From: Hedera helix
Lineage: Eukaryota > Streptophyta > Magnoliopsida > Apiales > Araliaceae
DNA: 64,000 bases
Direction of reading: 5' to 3'
Assembly: GCA_947179155.2 (NCBI GenBank)
Contig: OX359282.1
Coordinates: 27,769,721-27,833,720 of the forward strand
Shown here in pieces: positions 19,003-30,956 of the stretch. The notes under the pieces are model-generated. The model was not told the origin of the DNA and searched no databases. It saw nothing but the letters and a program-made list of their open reading frames with translations. The position numbers were made by a program, and so were the translations under genes. Position 1 is the stretch's first letter, and the number at the start of each line of letters is the position of its first letter.

Positions 19003-19589
19003 ATATTGTGGAGTCATTAAAAATAAATTTAAAACTTTTTAAACTCTATTTTCTCTACTTTATTTTTCTTAATTTATGTATAAATATATATTTAAAATAT
19101 TTTTTTGAAAACGAAGGGAGTAGTTATTTAATAAATTTGATGGAGTTTCTAAAATACCTTTGAAGCAAGCTAACATTCATAGTTTGTTTTAACCATTTTT
19201 TTTTTCTTTCAATAATCCTGGAATTTTATAGTGACCGCAAGAAAGTAGTGTTTTTTTCTTCTACTTAAACATTAAATACAATTTAAAACTATACACAGCA
19301 TCAATCCGTAGTAGTCAAACGAACTCTAAACGAACTATACACAGCATTCGAAATATATATAGAACATCTCAATTAATTTGTTCAAAATTATAGACTACCC
19401 ATTTAAGTGGGTCCCATAAGATTGTAACTAGGAATTAAACGCCACTAAGATCTTTCCATCATCAAAAAAGAACTAAGGAAATAAATATTTTTTCCATATC
19501 CAGTACTTTGGCTTTTTATAAGAATAAGTTTCTGCTATATAAGTTGGTGGCGACACAATACCAAAGCAATAAAAAAAAGATTAATATCA
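19003..19589. other. AT-rich intergenic sequence before the F-box pseudogene
   Basis: No gene or repeat family recognised. Confidence 0.5.
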
Positions 19590-20656
19590 ATGGCCGAAGT
19601 AGGTATCAACGAAAGTATTATATTTCAAACACTACTATTATTACCTCTCAAGAATGTGACACAATGCAAGTATGTTTGCAAATCTTGGTACGCTTCGCTC
19701 ACTGATCCCTACTTCTTCAGCTTGTATAGTCACCGGGGAATCATCATCGTGTCAAACCCTATATCTTCACAATTCCGGTTTCTATCCATGGACTTTGAAG
19801 GGCTAGATGGTCAAATAATTGAAAATCTAGAATTTCCAACACAAGATATTTCTGTTTTACGAAACCATCTACCATTTAAGCCTGATTATCACGAAGAACT
19901 TGATGTCAAAATTGTGGGATCTTGTAATGGCTTGATGTTATATGTAGTGTACAAAATGGCGAACACCTCTTTTTGTGGAACCCTACAACTAGGGCATGCA
20001 TGAAATTACCACATTATGAGGGATATTCCCAGAAGAATATCTATATATTTTATGGACTTGGCTTCGATTCGTCTAGCAATGGCTACAAGGTTGTGAGGGG
20101 TTTTAGTACTTTAGATCGAAGAATAAAAGGTATGCAAATCTATTCGCGGAAAACAAATTCTTGGAAAACAATTCAAGGTTCTCCTTGCCATGGTTGGTAA
20201 GAAACCAGGGCGCTTGTTAATGGATTCTTGCACTGGCTAGCTCTTGCAGACAATGGCGGAGGATATGCAATTGTGTCGCTTGATCTAATAGAGGAAAATT
20301 TCTCATATGTACCTTTGCCTGACAATTATGGCGATAACAATTGTATAATTCACTTTGGTGCTTTAGAAGGGTTGCTTTGTATAGGTTGTAATACCTATTA
20401 TGGACTACCTACTGGGGTATGGACTATTTGGGTGATGAAGGAATATGGGGTGAAAGAATCTTGGACTAAATTAATGCAAATTCCGCGTATGGTGAGAACA
20501 ATTGCGATGAGGCCACTATGTTTTACCAAGAACGGCGAAGTCATGATGGAAGTAACTGAGGAAACGATTGTCAAGTACGACCCAAAAACAAAGAAATTCA
20601 AGACTCTTCTGGAAATTACATCTGGAATTGAATCGACTGTGATTAAGGAGAGTTAG
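19590..20656 (+). pseudogene. F-box/FBA protein pseudogene
   Basis: The frame from 19590 gives a plant F-box start (MAEVGINESIIFQTLLLLPL, then CKYVCKSWYASLTDPYF) and the FBA-type SCNGLML motif. Near the T run at 19967-19973 one base is missing, so the conserved LFLWNPTTR reads out of frame and continues in the next frame as WNPTTRACMKLP, YGLGFDSSSNGYKVVRGF and YSRKTNSWKTIQ. An in-frame TAA at 20198-20200 follows, after which VNGFLHWLALADN through FKTLLEITSGIES completes a normal C-terminus to 20656. Two lesions mean no full-length SCF adaptor is made. It is related to the intact gene at 33760. Confidence 0.88.
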
Positions 20657-20832
20657 GATCCCTCCCATTGCTAGCTTTCAAATAGATTTAAGATACAAAA
20701 AAGTAAGGACAGTGAGAACATGCATTGTTAATATTGGATTTACGATATTATTAGGAGAAATGTTTCTTAATTATGTTTTTAAATGTACCTGCAATTTTGA
20801 TTCAAATTTGTATTTGCTTTGCTTTTTTTACG

Positions 20833-20834
<2 letters not shown>

Positions 20835-20865
<31 letters not shown>
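20835..20865. repeat. (CT)n microsatellite
   Basis: TC/CT dinucleotides downstream of the F-box pseudogene. Confidence 0.95.
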
Positions 20866-20869
<4 letters not shown>

Positions 20870-21146
20870 GTTAGTTTTGATTTCCCCAGAAAACAGCGGA
20901 TTAATTGTTTTGTTATCGCATTGGTATAATAAATAGTTGCATCTGTTAGGGAAAAAACAGATTTCTATCCAATGCAAAATTTGCAACTCTTTTATATATC
21001 AATTTTATAAAACAGAGTTACATAAGTAAAAACTTAATGCCTGATAAAATCTTTGAATCTAATTAACCTATCAAAAGAACATACACTATTTTTGGTACTA
21101 ATGTATATATGGTCAAATTTAGGGTATTTTTGACAATGGTTTGAAA

Positions 21147-22795
21147 CACCACAAGAAAAAAAAGGTTATTTCCGACATAATATTTTGTTGGAAATTCGAT
21201 CGGAACTAAGCATGTCAGAAATAATTCTGTATAAATTTTGTTGGACTAAACTATTTCTGTCAGAATAAACTATTTCCGTCCAAAATAATTTCGTTAGAAA
21301 TAGCAGTGCCACGTGTCGCTTCACAATTAATTGGATTATTTTTCAATGAAAATTTAATTGGAGTTACAATATTCCGTCGGAAATAAACTATTTGATTTTT
21401 AATTTTTAATTTTTATTTTTAGATTTTTAAACTATAAATTTGCATTTGCCTGTTTTCAATACCAACAACACAACATACACAACAACATATATACGCATTC
21501 CCAATAACACAAGACAACGACTACATTAAATGTATATAAACTACGATGAATAACATGCACATTTTCAACAAAGACAATGATGAATAACATAATAAGTATA
21601 AATTAAACTACAACTACGATATACAACTTAAATGAAAGAATGATTATTAAAACTAAAAATTATAATAAAATTAAGGGTGCAAACGAACCGAGTAGAGTTA
21701 AATATTGAGTTGTTTAGATTTGATTCTTAAAATTTATCGAGTATAAAATAAAGTTTGGTTGAGACTTGTTTAGCTTTTGAATAAGGCACGATCTTGAATC
21801 AGCCCGAACAGTTTGAACTTTTTGAGTTAATATGATACTAGTATTAATAGAAAATTATAACTTGAAAAGGTTTGAGTACTCTATCGAACTTTAAACTTTG
21901 CTTATATATATTTGAATCGTTTATATTTCGAATTAAGCTCGAATCGAACTTTTAATTAAGCGGGTACAAATCAAGCTTGAACCATTTGGTTCATTTTACA
22001 GCCTTAAATAAACTACGGTTTAATTACAACGTATGAGATGTAAAACTATGACTTACAACGTAAATTAAGTAAAACTACAAAATATTTATAGACGACGGTT
22101 AGTACTACCATCATTGTGAGGATCATCCCGCGAAGGGTTACATTGTTGTTCCAGTGTCTGAAAATTTCCCTCATGCTCCTACTTGTCATCATCTCCTTAC
22201 TCTTCTTCACAATCCTTTTAATACAATGAGAAATATAACCTATTAGTAACCAATTAATATAAAAAAAATAAATGATAAGTGATAACATACGAATTGAAGA
22301 AGTATATAGCTTAAACAGATTTTTAAGACGTTGAGAGGAGAGGTTGATTGCCCGCCCTTGCTACGTGAGAATGAATGTGGGTTTAATTTTGGTCGGCTCA
22401 GCAGTGGGGGTAGAGGTGGAGGTGGGTTTTGGTCGGGAGGTGGGGAGGAAGAGGTATCACGATCTGAGGAGAAGGAAAGAGCAAATGACTTTTTTTTTTT
22501 TGCTTAGCAGCGTTGCTTACCAGAAAGCAATTTAAGGTTAATATGGGGACTTATTCTTGACGGAATTCTGTCGAAGTTGAAATAAAATTATTTTCGACGG
22601 AATTTCATCGAGAATAAGTCACCCACTGGCTGGAAATAATGGTATCATTGGAAAACTTCACTTGCCACGGAATTTAGTGGATAATAGTATATTTCTACGA
22701 AATTAATTCCGGCTGAAGATTTGTCGAAAATAAACTCGACGAAATTGATTCAGTTGAAATTAACTCCATTAAAAAAAAAAGTTTTGCTTGTAATG
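21147..22795. mobile_element. Non-autonomous CACTA (En/Spm-type) element
   Basis: Left end CACCACAAGAAAAAAAAGG and right end TTTTGCTTGTAATG match the plant CACTACAAGAAAA terminal repeat with one or two changes. The flanks are AAA on both sides (21144-21146, 22796-22798), the 3-bp duplication expected for CACTA. Subterminal regions carry many copies of TTCCGTCGGAAATA/TTTCGACGGAAT-like motifs in both orientations, typical of transposase-binding arrays. Length is 1649 bp; no transposase is visible, only short meaningless frames such as the one at 22046-22288. Confidence 0.85.
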
Positions 22796-22953
22796 AAAGT
22801 TTGATAGTAGTTTGAAATTTGTATTTTTTTAATAACTTGACAAGAGCAGCAACTATGGTTTTTCTTCTTGGTTGTTTGTTTGTTTCTAGTTTTTTTGTGA
22901 GAAAAATAATTATGAGTGTTTTATTGAAATCTTGGCAATTGCTATATATATAT

Positions 22954-23145
22954 ATGGGCTATATGTATATACACAGCTGTGTAGTGCACAGTCGCCCGTG
23001 GTGACGGTTTTTTTGGGCTAGGGTGACCATTCAACCATCGCTATAGACCAGAAATATCTACGGCGACGGGTAAACGGTCGCTGTAGCCCAAAAAACCCGT
23101 CGCTATAGGTGACTGTGCACTATACAACTGTGTATCTATATTTTT

Positions 23146-23150
<5 letters not shown>
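22954..23150. mobile_element. Small inverted-repeat element (MITE)
   Basis: About 200 bp. GTGTAGTGCACAGTCGCCCG…GACGGTTTTTTTGGGCTA on the left pairs with TAGCCCAAAAAACCCGTCGC…GACTGTGCACTATACAACTG on the right, giving about 65-bp arms around a centre with two more GCGACGG motifs. Flanked by TA-rich DNA, so the target duplication (possibly TA) is unclear. Confidence 0.75.

Positions 23151-23197
<47 letters not shown>
23150..23197. repeat. (TA)n microsatellite
   Basis: TA dinucleotides abutting the MITE. Confidence 0.95.
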
Positions 23198-23199
<2 letters not shown>

Positions 23200-23972
23200 C
23201 TATCTTATTTTTATTTTTTTGGCATTGAATACCATGTTTTTAAATATAACTTTGCTGAACTAAATTATTTATGTCATTGATTCTAAATTATAAGATTCTT
23301 ATTGACAATTAATAATACTTTTTACATACGGATAATGTTGGTCAAAATCGGAACAGTTTATTTATTAGTTAAATTCCGATCTCGAATTCGTTTGAATGAA
23401 TAATGTGCAAGCATATATGGTCAACAAATAATAAAGTAAAAAGAAAAGTCGATCCCACGAGTAATTACTTTTATCGTTTTCTAAATACTAAGCATCACAA
23501 GTCAATCTTAGTTAAATAGTTGATTTAATTAAGCAAGTGAAATGGAAATAAAGTAAATTAACATTTAAACTACAAAACATTTAAGGATAGGTGAACTTAA
23601 GAATGCCATTTCACCCAACACGTCATTTTCATATCCTAACTCTCTCCTTAATTATACGGTCACGGCGAATTATCAACCGAGAATACAAAAGTATTTATAG
23701 GCATATTTCGATAGCCAAATAAACAAATCAAATTCAAACCTATCGCATTTGACAGAATTTAGACAAGAACATCCAAACTAAGCAATTCACTATATTTCTA
23801 TGAGAAATAACCTAGCAAGGACTTGAAGCACATATTCTCACTTGATTACACGCGGCACATAAATATATGTCTATCCTATATGCAAATTATGCATACGCTC
23901 CTAAGAACAATTACAAAACATATGTTATCATATTTGGGTCTAAACCTATAATCCATATTTCAATTTCATATA

Positions 23973-25467
23973 TGTTAGGAACTGTATGTTTGATTTAATG
24001 ATGACATGATCACCTTCTTTATTGATGAATGGTAAAAGTATATTTGTCAAGATAGCTTCTGTAAAGTCTTTTCTTGTTTCAAAAATTGTACAAGGACTTA
24101 GTTTATAAAAGATCAAATATGTTAGGTTGATCTCATGAGAAAATTATTATATAGAGTTTAGGACAAATCGTATTGATGGCATTTTTGGATCATATAATAA
24201 TAGAAAGATCATATTGCATGGTCAGATCGTATTGGAAATTGAGATCATATAACATAAAGAAGATCGTAGTACAAAGGCCGATCGTATTGCAAATCAAGTC
24301 TGTGGAACAACAAGCGGTTCGCATTACAAAATAAAAATCGTATTGCAATTCTAATTCGTATAACAAAATATATTCTCAAAACAATGTGAAATCGTATTGT
24401 AAAGTTCGCAATAGAAGCCCGGACCATAGAGCAAGAGAATATGGTATAGAAGCCTAGTTCGTATTAGAACATGTTTGATCGTATAGTAATATACCTTCTA
24501 TACGATTAACTCATTTCTTATAATTGTAAAAGCTGACAGAATACTAATAATGAAAACATCATGAGATGAAGGGCTCGATGCAAATCTGTCCAAGTCAAAT
24601 TAAAAATCTAAAGTCTAAAAATGTCTGCGTCTACTGACTAGTTGACGTTAAAGGACCAGTAAAAGAATTACTATATTTGGAAATCTGATAAGCTGACATA
24701 ACAAATAGACGTTTTGCCTAAACACAAAAATGCTCACTTGAGATATTTCAAGAATCAAGACAATTAATGAACAATGACTATATTGCAACGGAAAGATTTC
24801 AAAAGCATTATAAAAGATTGAGCAGAATTCAAATAAAAGAGAGGAATAGCAAAGAACAAAGAAAAACTCAGAAGAAATTCAACAAGAATAAAAAGCCACT
24901 ATACGAAAAGTAGAATTGCTCAAGCTGCTAGGTACCAGAGAGTAGAATCATATTGCATACTTAGCAACAACACATAAATATCTTTATCTCTACCAGTGTA
25001 TGTGTAACAATATGTTAGGTCTGTGTGACTTAAATAGATCTAAGTAATCTTAACTAAGTGTCCTTGTTTCCTGAGACTAAGTGACTTAAAATAACCTTAG
25101 TGGTTCTGTTGTAATTGATCTGTGGGATTATATTCTTAGTGAATTTCCTACTCATGGAGTAGAAGAGTGGATGTAGGAGTTATTCAGTCTCCGAACTACT
25201 TAAACTTTGGTGTCTCTATAATTTTTATTTATGCACTTACTTTCAGTCATATTTTATATTGTAATTGTGTGTAACTTCATCTCAGAATTCTATTTGCTAA
25301 AATCTCATCTAAAGGGGATATTCAAAATTATATTTCGCTGTGTTTTACAAAAGTTGATAAACTTTTTATAAACCAATTTCAAAACAAATTAAAAGTTTTT
25401 AAAAAACATATTCAACCCCCCCCCCCCCCCCCCTTCTAGATCTTTTATGTGCCTTTAGGAACCTTTA
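23973..25467 (+). mobile_element. Solo LTR, probably Copia (SIRE-like)
   Basis: 1495 bp beginning TGTTAGGAACTG and ending AGGAACCTTTA, flanked by ATATA on both sides (23968-23972, 25468-25472). The uninterrupted copy of the host LTR at 30957 provides the empty site. Features: about 13 copies of an ATCGTATTG-like motif (24163-24505), a TATAAAA box at 24809-24815, and 18 consecutive C followed by TTCTAG near the end, as in LTRs of large Copia elements. The terminal CA appears mutated to TA. Confidence 0.7.
25416..25433. repeat. C18 homopolymer
   Basis: 18 C in a row, near the 3' end of the solo LTR. Confidence 0.95.
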
Positions 25468-26157
25468 ATATAAGTTTCCCAAATCAATCACTTACAATTA
25501 ATTAATACATTAAGAACAAAATATGATACTCCAATCCATATGGTGTCAATCAAGAGAGAGAAAATCAATTTATAAATCCATATTGATTCCAAAGCAAAAT
25601 TAGATTCAATGTAAGAAGATTAGCCAATATACATATATAATCAATCAAGAATCAACAATACAATGAAATACAAAGACAAATAAGAGTTAAGAAGAGTAAA
25701 CGTGTTGTCACCCAAGCCTAATCTCTAAGCTCTAGCCATCCATGGCTTTCAAGTATGTTTCCTTTACTTGATCTTGATCTTTTTCATTTTTGTTTCAAAA
25801 ATTCGAGGTTTTGGGATCAAGAATCCAAAGTTAGGAGGTTTCTCATAGTGGTAAACCTAATTCCCTCTTCTTCTTTCAACCCCAGCTTCGCCTTTCTCAG
25901 TACCAATTAAAAATAAGGAACTGGTCTGCTGTGAAATTATAAAACTGCCACTCCAGCTCCATTTTCCTACAAAAGCAAAATTAAAATAAATAAAACACAT
26001 AAATTACCTAAAATACAATAAAATCACATAAAATTAATATTAAACCATATTTTACAATAATAACATAAAAACACATAAAACTAATTAAAATGCTAAAGAA
26101 ATTTCAAAATATCAAATTTAAGAGTATTCAATAACTAAGTATAAAAACCAATCATCA

Positions 26158-26710
26158 AATACCCCCAAACTTAAATTTATGCTTGTCCTCAAGTAAAACA
26201 AATAAAACAAATACAAACTAAAGAAAGAAAGAAAAAATCTACTAATCAAAACCACAAAAAAACACTTGAAGATTCATAAAGTATCAAGGCCCAAAGTACT
26301 TGATTTACAGGTAATACAACCACCCATCAAATACCCTCAAACTTAAATATTTGCTTGTCCTCAAGCAAAACAACACAAACTTTATAAACGAAAATAATTA
26401 ACACCAATTGGAGCACTGAGTTAATATGAAAAACAAAATGGCCATAAAGATTATATCAAACGATAACTATAAGAAAATTTCAAAACGTTGTCATGTCTAG
26501 AATTTCAACTTATATGTTAATCATATAATACTCATGGACCCACATGTGTGTGTATGCACCATTTGCAACAAACTAATTATAGCTCGGATTAGCCTATGTA
26601 AACAAATTACCCAAAGAAAGAAATCAAATACTTCAAAAGTAAGCATATCACATCACTCTACACTAGTCCCAGCAGATACGTTACATCAAATTTTATTCTT
26701 GACTTGTGCA
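26158..26710 (-). other. Internal 3' region of the Athila-like element
   Basis: Non-coding. Holds two direct copies of a block containing CCCAAACTTAAAT and TGCTTGTCCTCAAG (about 26160-26195 and 26330-26365), i.e. a duplicated purine-tract region when read on the minus strand. Confidence 0.6.
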
Positions 26711-27807
26711 ATGTCTGTAAAACCCCGAATTTTATGAAATACAAAATTTAATTTTTCTTCATATATATTTTTCCTGAAACAGTAAGTGGATAAATTGATA
26801 AAGTTAAAAGTTAAGGATGTTATGTGTAAAATATATTATGTCAGACAATATTCGTTTAGTCGGGGAATATTCATTCTGTCGGGGAATATTCGTACGATGG
26901 CGCCGTACGAACCAATCATTGGTGGACCCCACAATGAATAATTGTCGGATATAGAAAACGACATCAATAATTTTTAAATGGTCAATGATACTATCACTTT
27001 TAATTATTAAAATATCTGGTGGTAAAAGAATAGAAATATACGGTATTACAAGTAACACACGGTATTGCACAGTAACACACGGTATTACACAGTAGCACAC
27101 AACATTGCACAGTGTTTCATATTATTGAACTGATAAAGTGGTTATCGTACAATATTTGACTTTATTGTCACATGCACAATAATTCATATTATTAAACTGA
27201 TAATTGTTACAGTAGCATATGCACAGTAATTCACATTATTGAATCAATAATTGTCATTACACAGTAACGTATTCTTTCTTTTACATACTTTCTGCATTAT
27301 TGTTATCTCTATTATGATGTTAATTAAACAGTTGTATTTCATTATTAATTGACTTGATATCTAACTCAGAGAGCCAACTACAATGTATTTATAACAATTA
27401 GTCATAATAATGAATAAGTGTGAATTATTGTTGAATAATTGAATTGATAAAGTTATTTGTTTTTATTATAATAAATGATATAAGGTTAGGTGATATAAAG
27501 ATGAAATGAATGGTGTATATTACAGATAATGTAATAATTATAGAATTTTAAATGAACGGTGTAGATTGAAGATGATATTTAAATGAATGGTTTAGATTAA
27601 GGAAATCTTAATAGATGAAATGAATGGTATAGATTAAAGAAAATATAGAATTTGAAATGGATGATGTAGATTAAAGATGATCTTTAAATGAATGGTTTAG
27701 ATTAAAGAAATCTTAAAAGATGAAATGAATGGTATGAATTAAACATTATCTTGAAATGAACGGTTTAGATTAAATTAGGAAATCTTGGTTATGATAAGAT
27801 TTTTGGC

Positions 27808-27815
27808 TATAAATA
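27808..27815 (+). promoter_or_regulatory. LTR TATA box (copy 1)
   Basis: TATAAATA in GCTATAAATAGAGGCC, conserved in both copies of this LTR (also 55249-55256). Confidence 0.65.
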
Positions 27816-28144
27816 GAGGCCTTAACTTAAGAATTTTTCATAAACTTTCTTACTCATTCTTTTTTTCACTCTCTAAATACTTCTTTGTATAAGTTCTCTC
27901 CAAGTGTGCTTAAGTCATCTTGAGTATTTGTGAAGATCTATAAGTGTACGAGTACTGTTCAAGTTAATCAACCTCATTTAAATCAATATCCAGTCACGTG
28001 TTAAGGTAAGGGATTCCATCTTTTTGATCTTCCACTATTTAAACTTACTACAGTAAGGAATTATCATTATTTGATTCTCAAAAATAATATTGTTTCTCTC
28101 TTACTCATAAGATGTGTCATTTATTTCCAAGTATTAAATTGTAG

Positions 28145-28450
28145 GAATAATCTTACGACGCGGATTACCGTCTGTTGGTGAATAACCTTTCGTATTCATT
28201 CCTTATTAATCTCTGAGAATAACCTTATTGCGTGGATTACCGCTTGTTTAGTGAATAACTCTTCGTATTCAATTTTTATTAAATTGTTGGAATAACCTTA
28301 CTGCGCGGATTACCGCCTGTTGGTGAATAACCTTTTGTATTCATTCCTTATTAATCTCTGAGAATAATCTGACTACACGGATTACCGCATGTTTGGTGAA
28401 TTACTCTTTGTATTCATTTCTTATTTGTCTCTTGTGAAAATAATTTGTCT
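28145..28450 (+). repeat. Tandem array inside solo LTR copy 1
   Basis: Four imperfect units, alternating two subtypes (…CTGTTGGTGAATAACC… and …GTTTRGTGAATWACTC…), each with a CGGATTACCG core; the same array is at about 55556-55830 in copy 2. Confidence 0.8.
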
Positions 28451-29760
28451 ATACGAATTATCGCATGACACTTTTATTCCATATTCGTTTGTAATATCAT
28501 TTTCTTTCATATTCGTAAATGATATTATTTTCCTTTATACTCGTAAGAGATACCATCTTTTTCATCTTCCATTATTCAAACTTATTACGGTAAGGGTTAT
28601 CATTCTTTTCATACTCTTAACTTACTATGGTAAGTACTATTTGGTAAAGTTCTTAAAATGATTATATGTTTCTTAATAGTTTGTGCTTCATCTAATATCA
28701 TTTCAATTGACCTTTCTTATTTTTCTAAACATTTCTATTGAACTGTAATCGTTATTCTAAACTGTGGATTTTGAATATCATTTTTGAATTTTACTCCACA
28801 TCATGTTGACAATTTGGACATTATTTGAATCTGTACAAAGTAAACTTCCGATACTTATTGTTTATCCTGTTTCTTCTGTTCATCATTTGTATCACTGTTA
28901 TTTGTACTAATCATAAAAAATCAAACTGTTGTGAATATCTGTGGCCGGGGGCACATATGCGATATAATTGTTGAACAGATGATAGGTTAAAGGCGATATA
29001 ATAGGTTAAAGGTGATACATTTGTTCGGTGTCTTTTATGACACGTGGTGAAAGTTCTCTTTGGCCCATAGTGCAAAGATAAACTGTTGTTTGGTATGATT
29101 ATGACCAAAGGCTAAATATTGGTATAATTATGACCGTTGGTGTTATATTGAATATCTTTGGCCCGTAGTGCAAAGATAAACTGTTGATTTGCATGATTAT
29201 GACCAAGAACTGTGAATTTGTATTATCATGACTAATGGTATTTCAGATGATAAAAGTTAATGATATTTTTCTGAAAAAGATAAACGAGTGGACATTATAG
29301 TATGCATTATTCTTCTAATAGATTGCTCATTCCGCTGCTATTATTGATCTAAACTTTGTTCAAGAACTTAGCTGTAGTTTTTGATATAAACCTTGTAGTC
29401 TATTGTATTCTATCAAGAACACAACTGTTGAAGACTAACGATAATTTATTTGTCATTATCTTAGTCATGATATTCTTTACTGGGCTATTTGAGCTCACCC
29501 TTTCTTTTTGTTCCATTATTTTTCAATAGGAGATAATAACGTAACTGGGTCTAGCCGGGGGATGGAGTGAGAGTCCGAGGGATAGCTACCGTAGTCTTCA
29601 CGTGTTGTAAAATAGTGTGACAATAATTGTGAAAGACTTAGTTGTGTATTATTATACACTGTATTGTTGTACGTTGCACTACTTGTAATAATTTTGTTGT
29701 ACTTTTTTGACAACTCAAGTTTGGGCTGTGTGGGCCCAGATTTAGGGGTGTCACAATGTC

Positions 29761-30932
29761 TCATTGTATTAGGCTTTACAGAGTTATCTATGTAACGAGC
29801 ATTCAACTAATGACTCCCAAACCAGTTGATCTTAGGGCATTAGGTGTAAAAACACCCATAAGAGCTTACTAACTCGAGTAACAAATGTTACAAAATTAGA
29901 AGTCAAGCAGCTTATATCTAAATTTATTATTATTATTATTATTATTATTTTATTTTATTTCTTTTTTTTTCTTTCCAAATAAACGTGAGTGCGTTTTACT
30001 CTCCATCTCACGCTACCACATGATATACAAGTTAACATAGGAAAATCATTACGAGTGATGCATATTGATCGAGTTCTAGAGTAAAAACTCGCCTCTATAA
30101 GCATGTAGTCATATAAACCATAACTAAGCATCTAATTGGCTTGAACAAATGGATAAGTGCTCAAAGTGAAAGAGATCAAAAGAAATGCAATAACCAATAA
30201 GAAGTCAATCACACATACTAAGTAACATTAATCCATTTTCTACGAGTTATAATCAGAACAATCAATAGCCTGATCATTGATTATAGTTTTAATCACATCA
30301 AAACAATGCCCAAGAAATTCAACCTATATTACAACTACACTGAAACAAAACACATCAAAACAAAATAAAAACAAATATAACTTCTCCATTTTTGTAGGAA
30401 ACACAGTTGCACTTAGCACGTGCAACAAGCCTTTAAACCCCAAGGTTACCCAAGAGGACAAATTGTGTCTCGTAAAGGTTTGTAGAGAATATACCCACAA
30501 AATTAAAAATAAAATACAAACTAAATAACCATAAAACTAAACATCAAGCATATCAAAATAAGATGCCGAAGACCCCCAAACTTGAAATTGACAACGTCCT
30601 GTCTATAAGCAATGAAAGAATTAAAAGTAAGGGACTTTCCTGAAATTGGGCCAATTTGTCAATTGTCGCATTCCACAACTGACTCCTACGATTTGCTAAG
30701 ATATAACATGAATATGAAAAACAAAACTAAACAAAAAATTAACGAACCTTGGGTTGCCTCCCAATTAACGTTTGTTTTATAGTCTTCATCCTGACTTGAT
30801 TATTTCTTATTCCAGACCTTGAAAATGCCGCGAACACAATCAATAATCCTAATAAAATTAAAGACAGAAATATAAGTTTAAAGAAAGGCCAACTTGAATG
30901 AAATCAATATCGAAAAGCATTACAAACATAAT
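29761..30932 (-). other. Remaining internal region of the Athila-like element
   Basis: No gag or pol motif on either strand. The plus-strand frame at 30277-30528 has no recognisable domain. The primer-site end carries GGGTTGCCTCCCAA at 30752-30765. Confidence 0.6.
29922..29952. repeat. (TTA)n microsatellite
   Basis: TTA trinucleotides followed by T-rich sequence, in the internal region of the Athila-like element. Confidence 0.85.
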
Positions 30933-30952
30933 TCCCCGACAACGGGGCTAAA
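30933..30952 (-). other. Primer binding site of the Athila-like element
   Basis: On the minus strand TTTTAGCCCCGTTGTCGGGG, a slightly mutated form of the Athila-type TTGGCGCCGTTGCCGGGG site, 4 bases from the LTR. Confidence 0.7.
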
Positions 30953-30956
30953 AACT

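Larger units (their letters stand above)
23336..26157 (-). repeat. 3' LTR of the Athila-like element (interrupted)
   Basis: Matches 30957-32452 end to end except for the 1.5-kb solo LTR inserted at 23973 and about 170 bp (equivalent to 32040-32215) absent here. TGTTGGTC … ATCATCA on the plus strand. Confidence 0.82.
26716..29755 (+). mobile_element. Solo LTR of a large Gypsy family (copy 1, 3040 bp)
   Basis: Starts TGTAAAACCCCGAATTTTAT and ends GGGGTGTCACA, flanked by a perfect ATGTC duplication (26711-26715, 29756-29760). A second copy is at 54230-56880. A TATAAATA box lies at 27808-27815, followed by a pyrimidine-rich start region. Internal modules: repeats around CACGGTATTRCACAGTA (27050-27110), about nine copies of AAATGAATGGTTTAGATTAA-like units (27500-27775), and four units of about 70-78 bp built on CGGATTACCGCCTGTTGGTG (28145-28450). 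No internal retrotransposon sequence is attached. Confidence 0.88.

Noticed and set aside
20198..20230. An intron explaining the TAA in the F-box pseudogene
   Set aside because: The reading resumes in the same frame directly after the stop, family members have no intron here, and a separate frameshift exists upstream.
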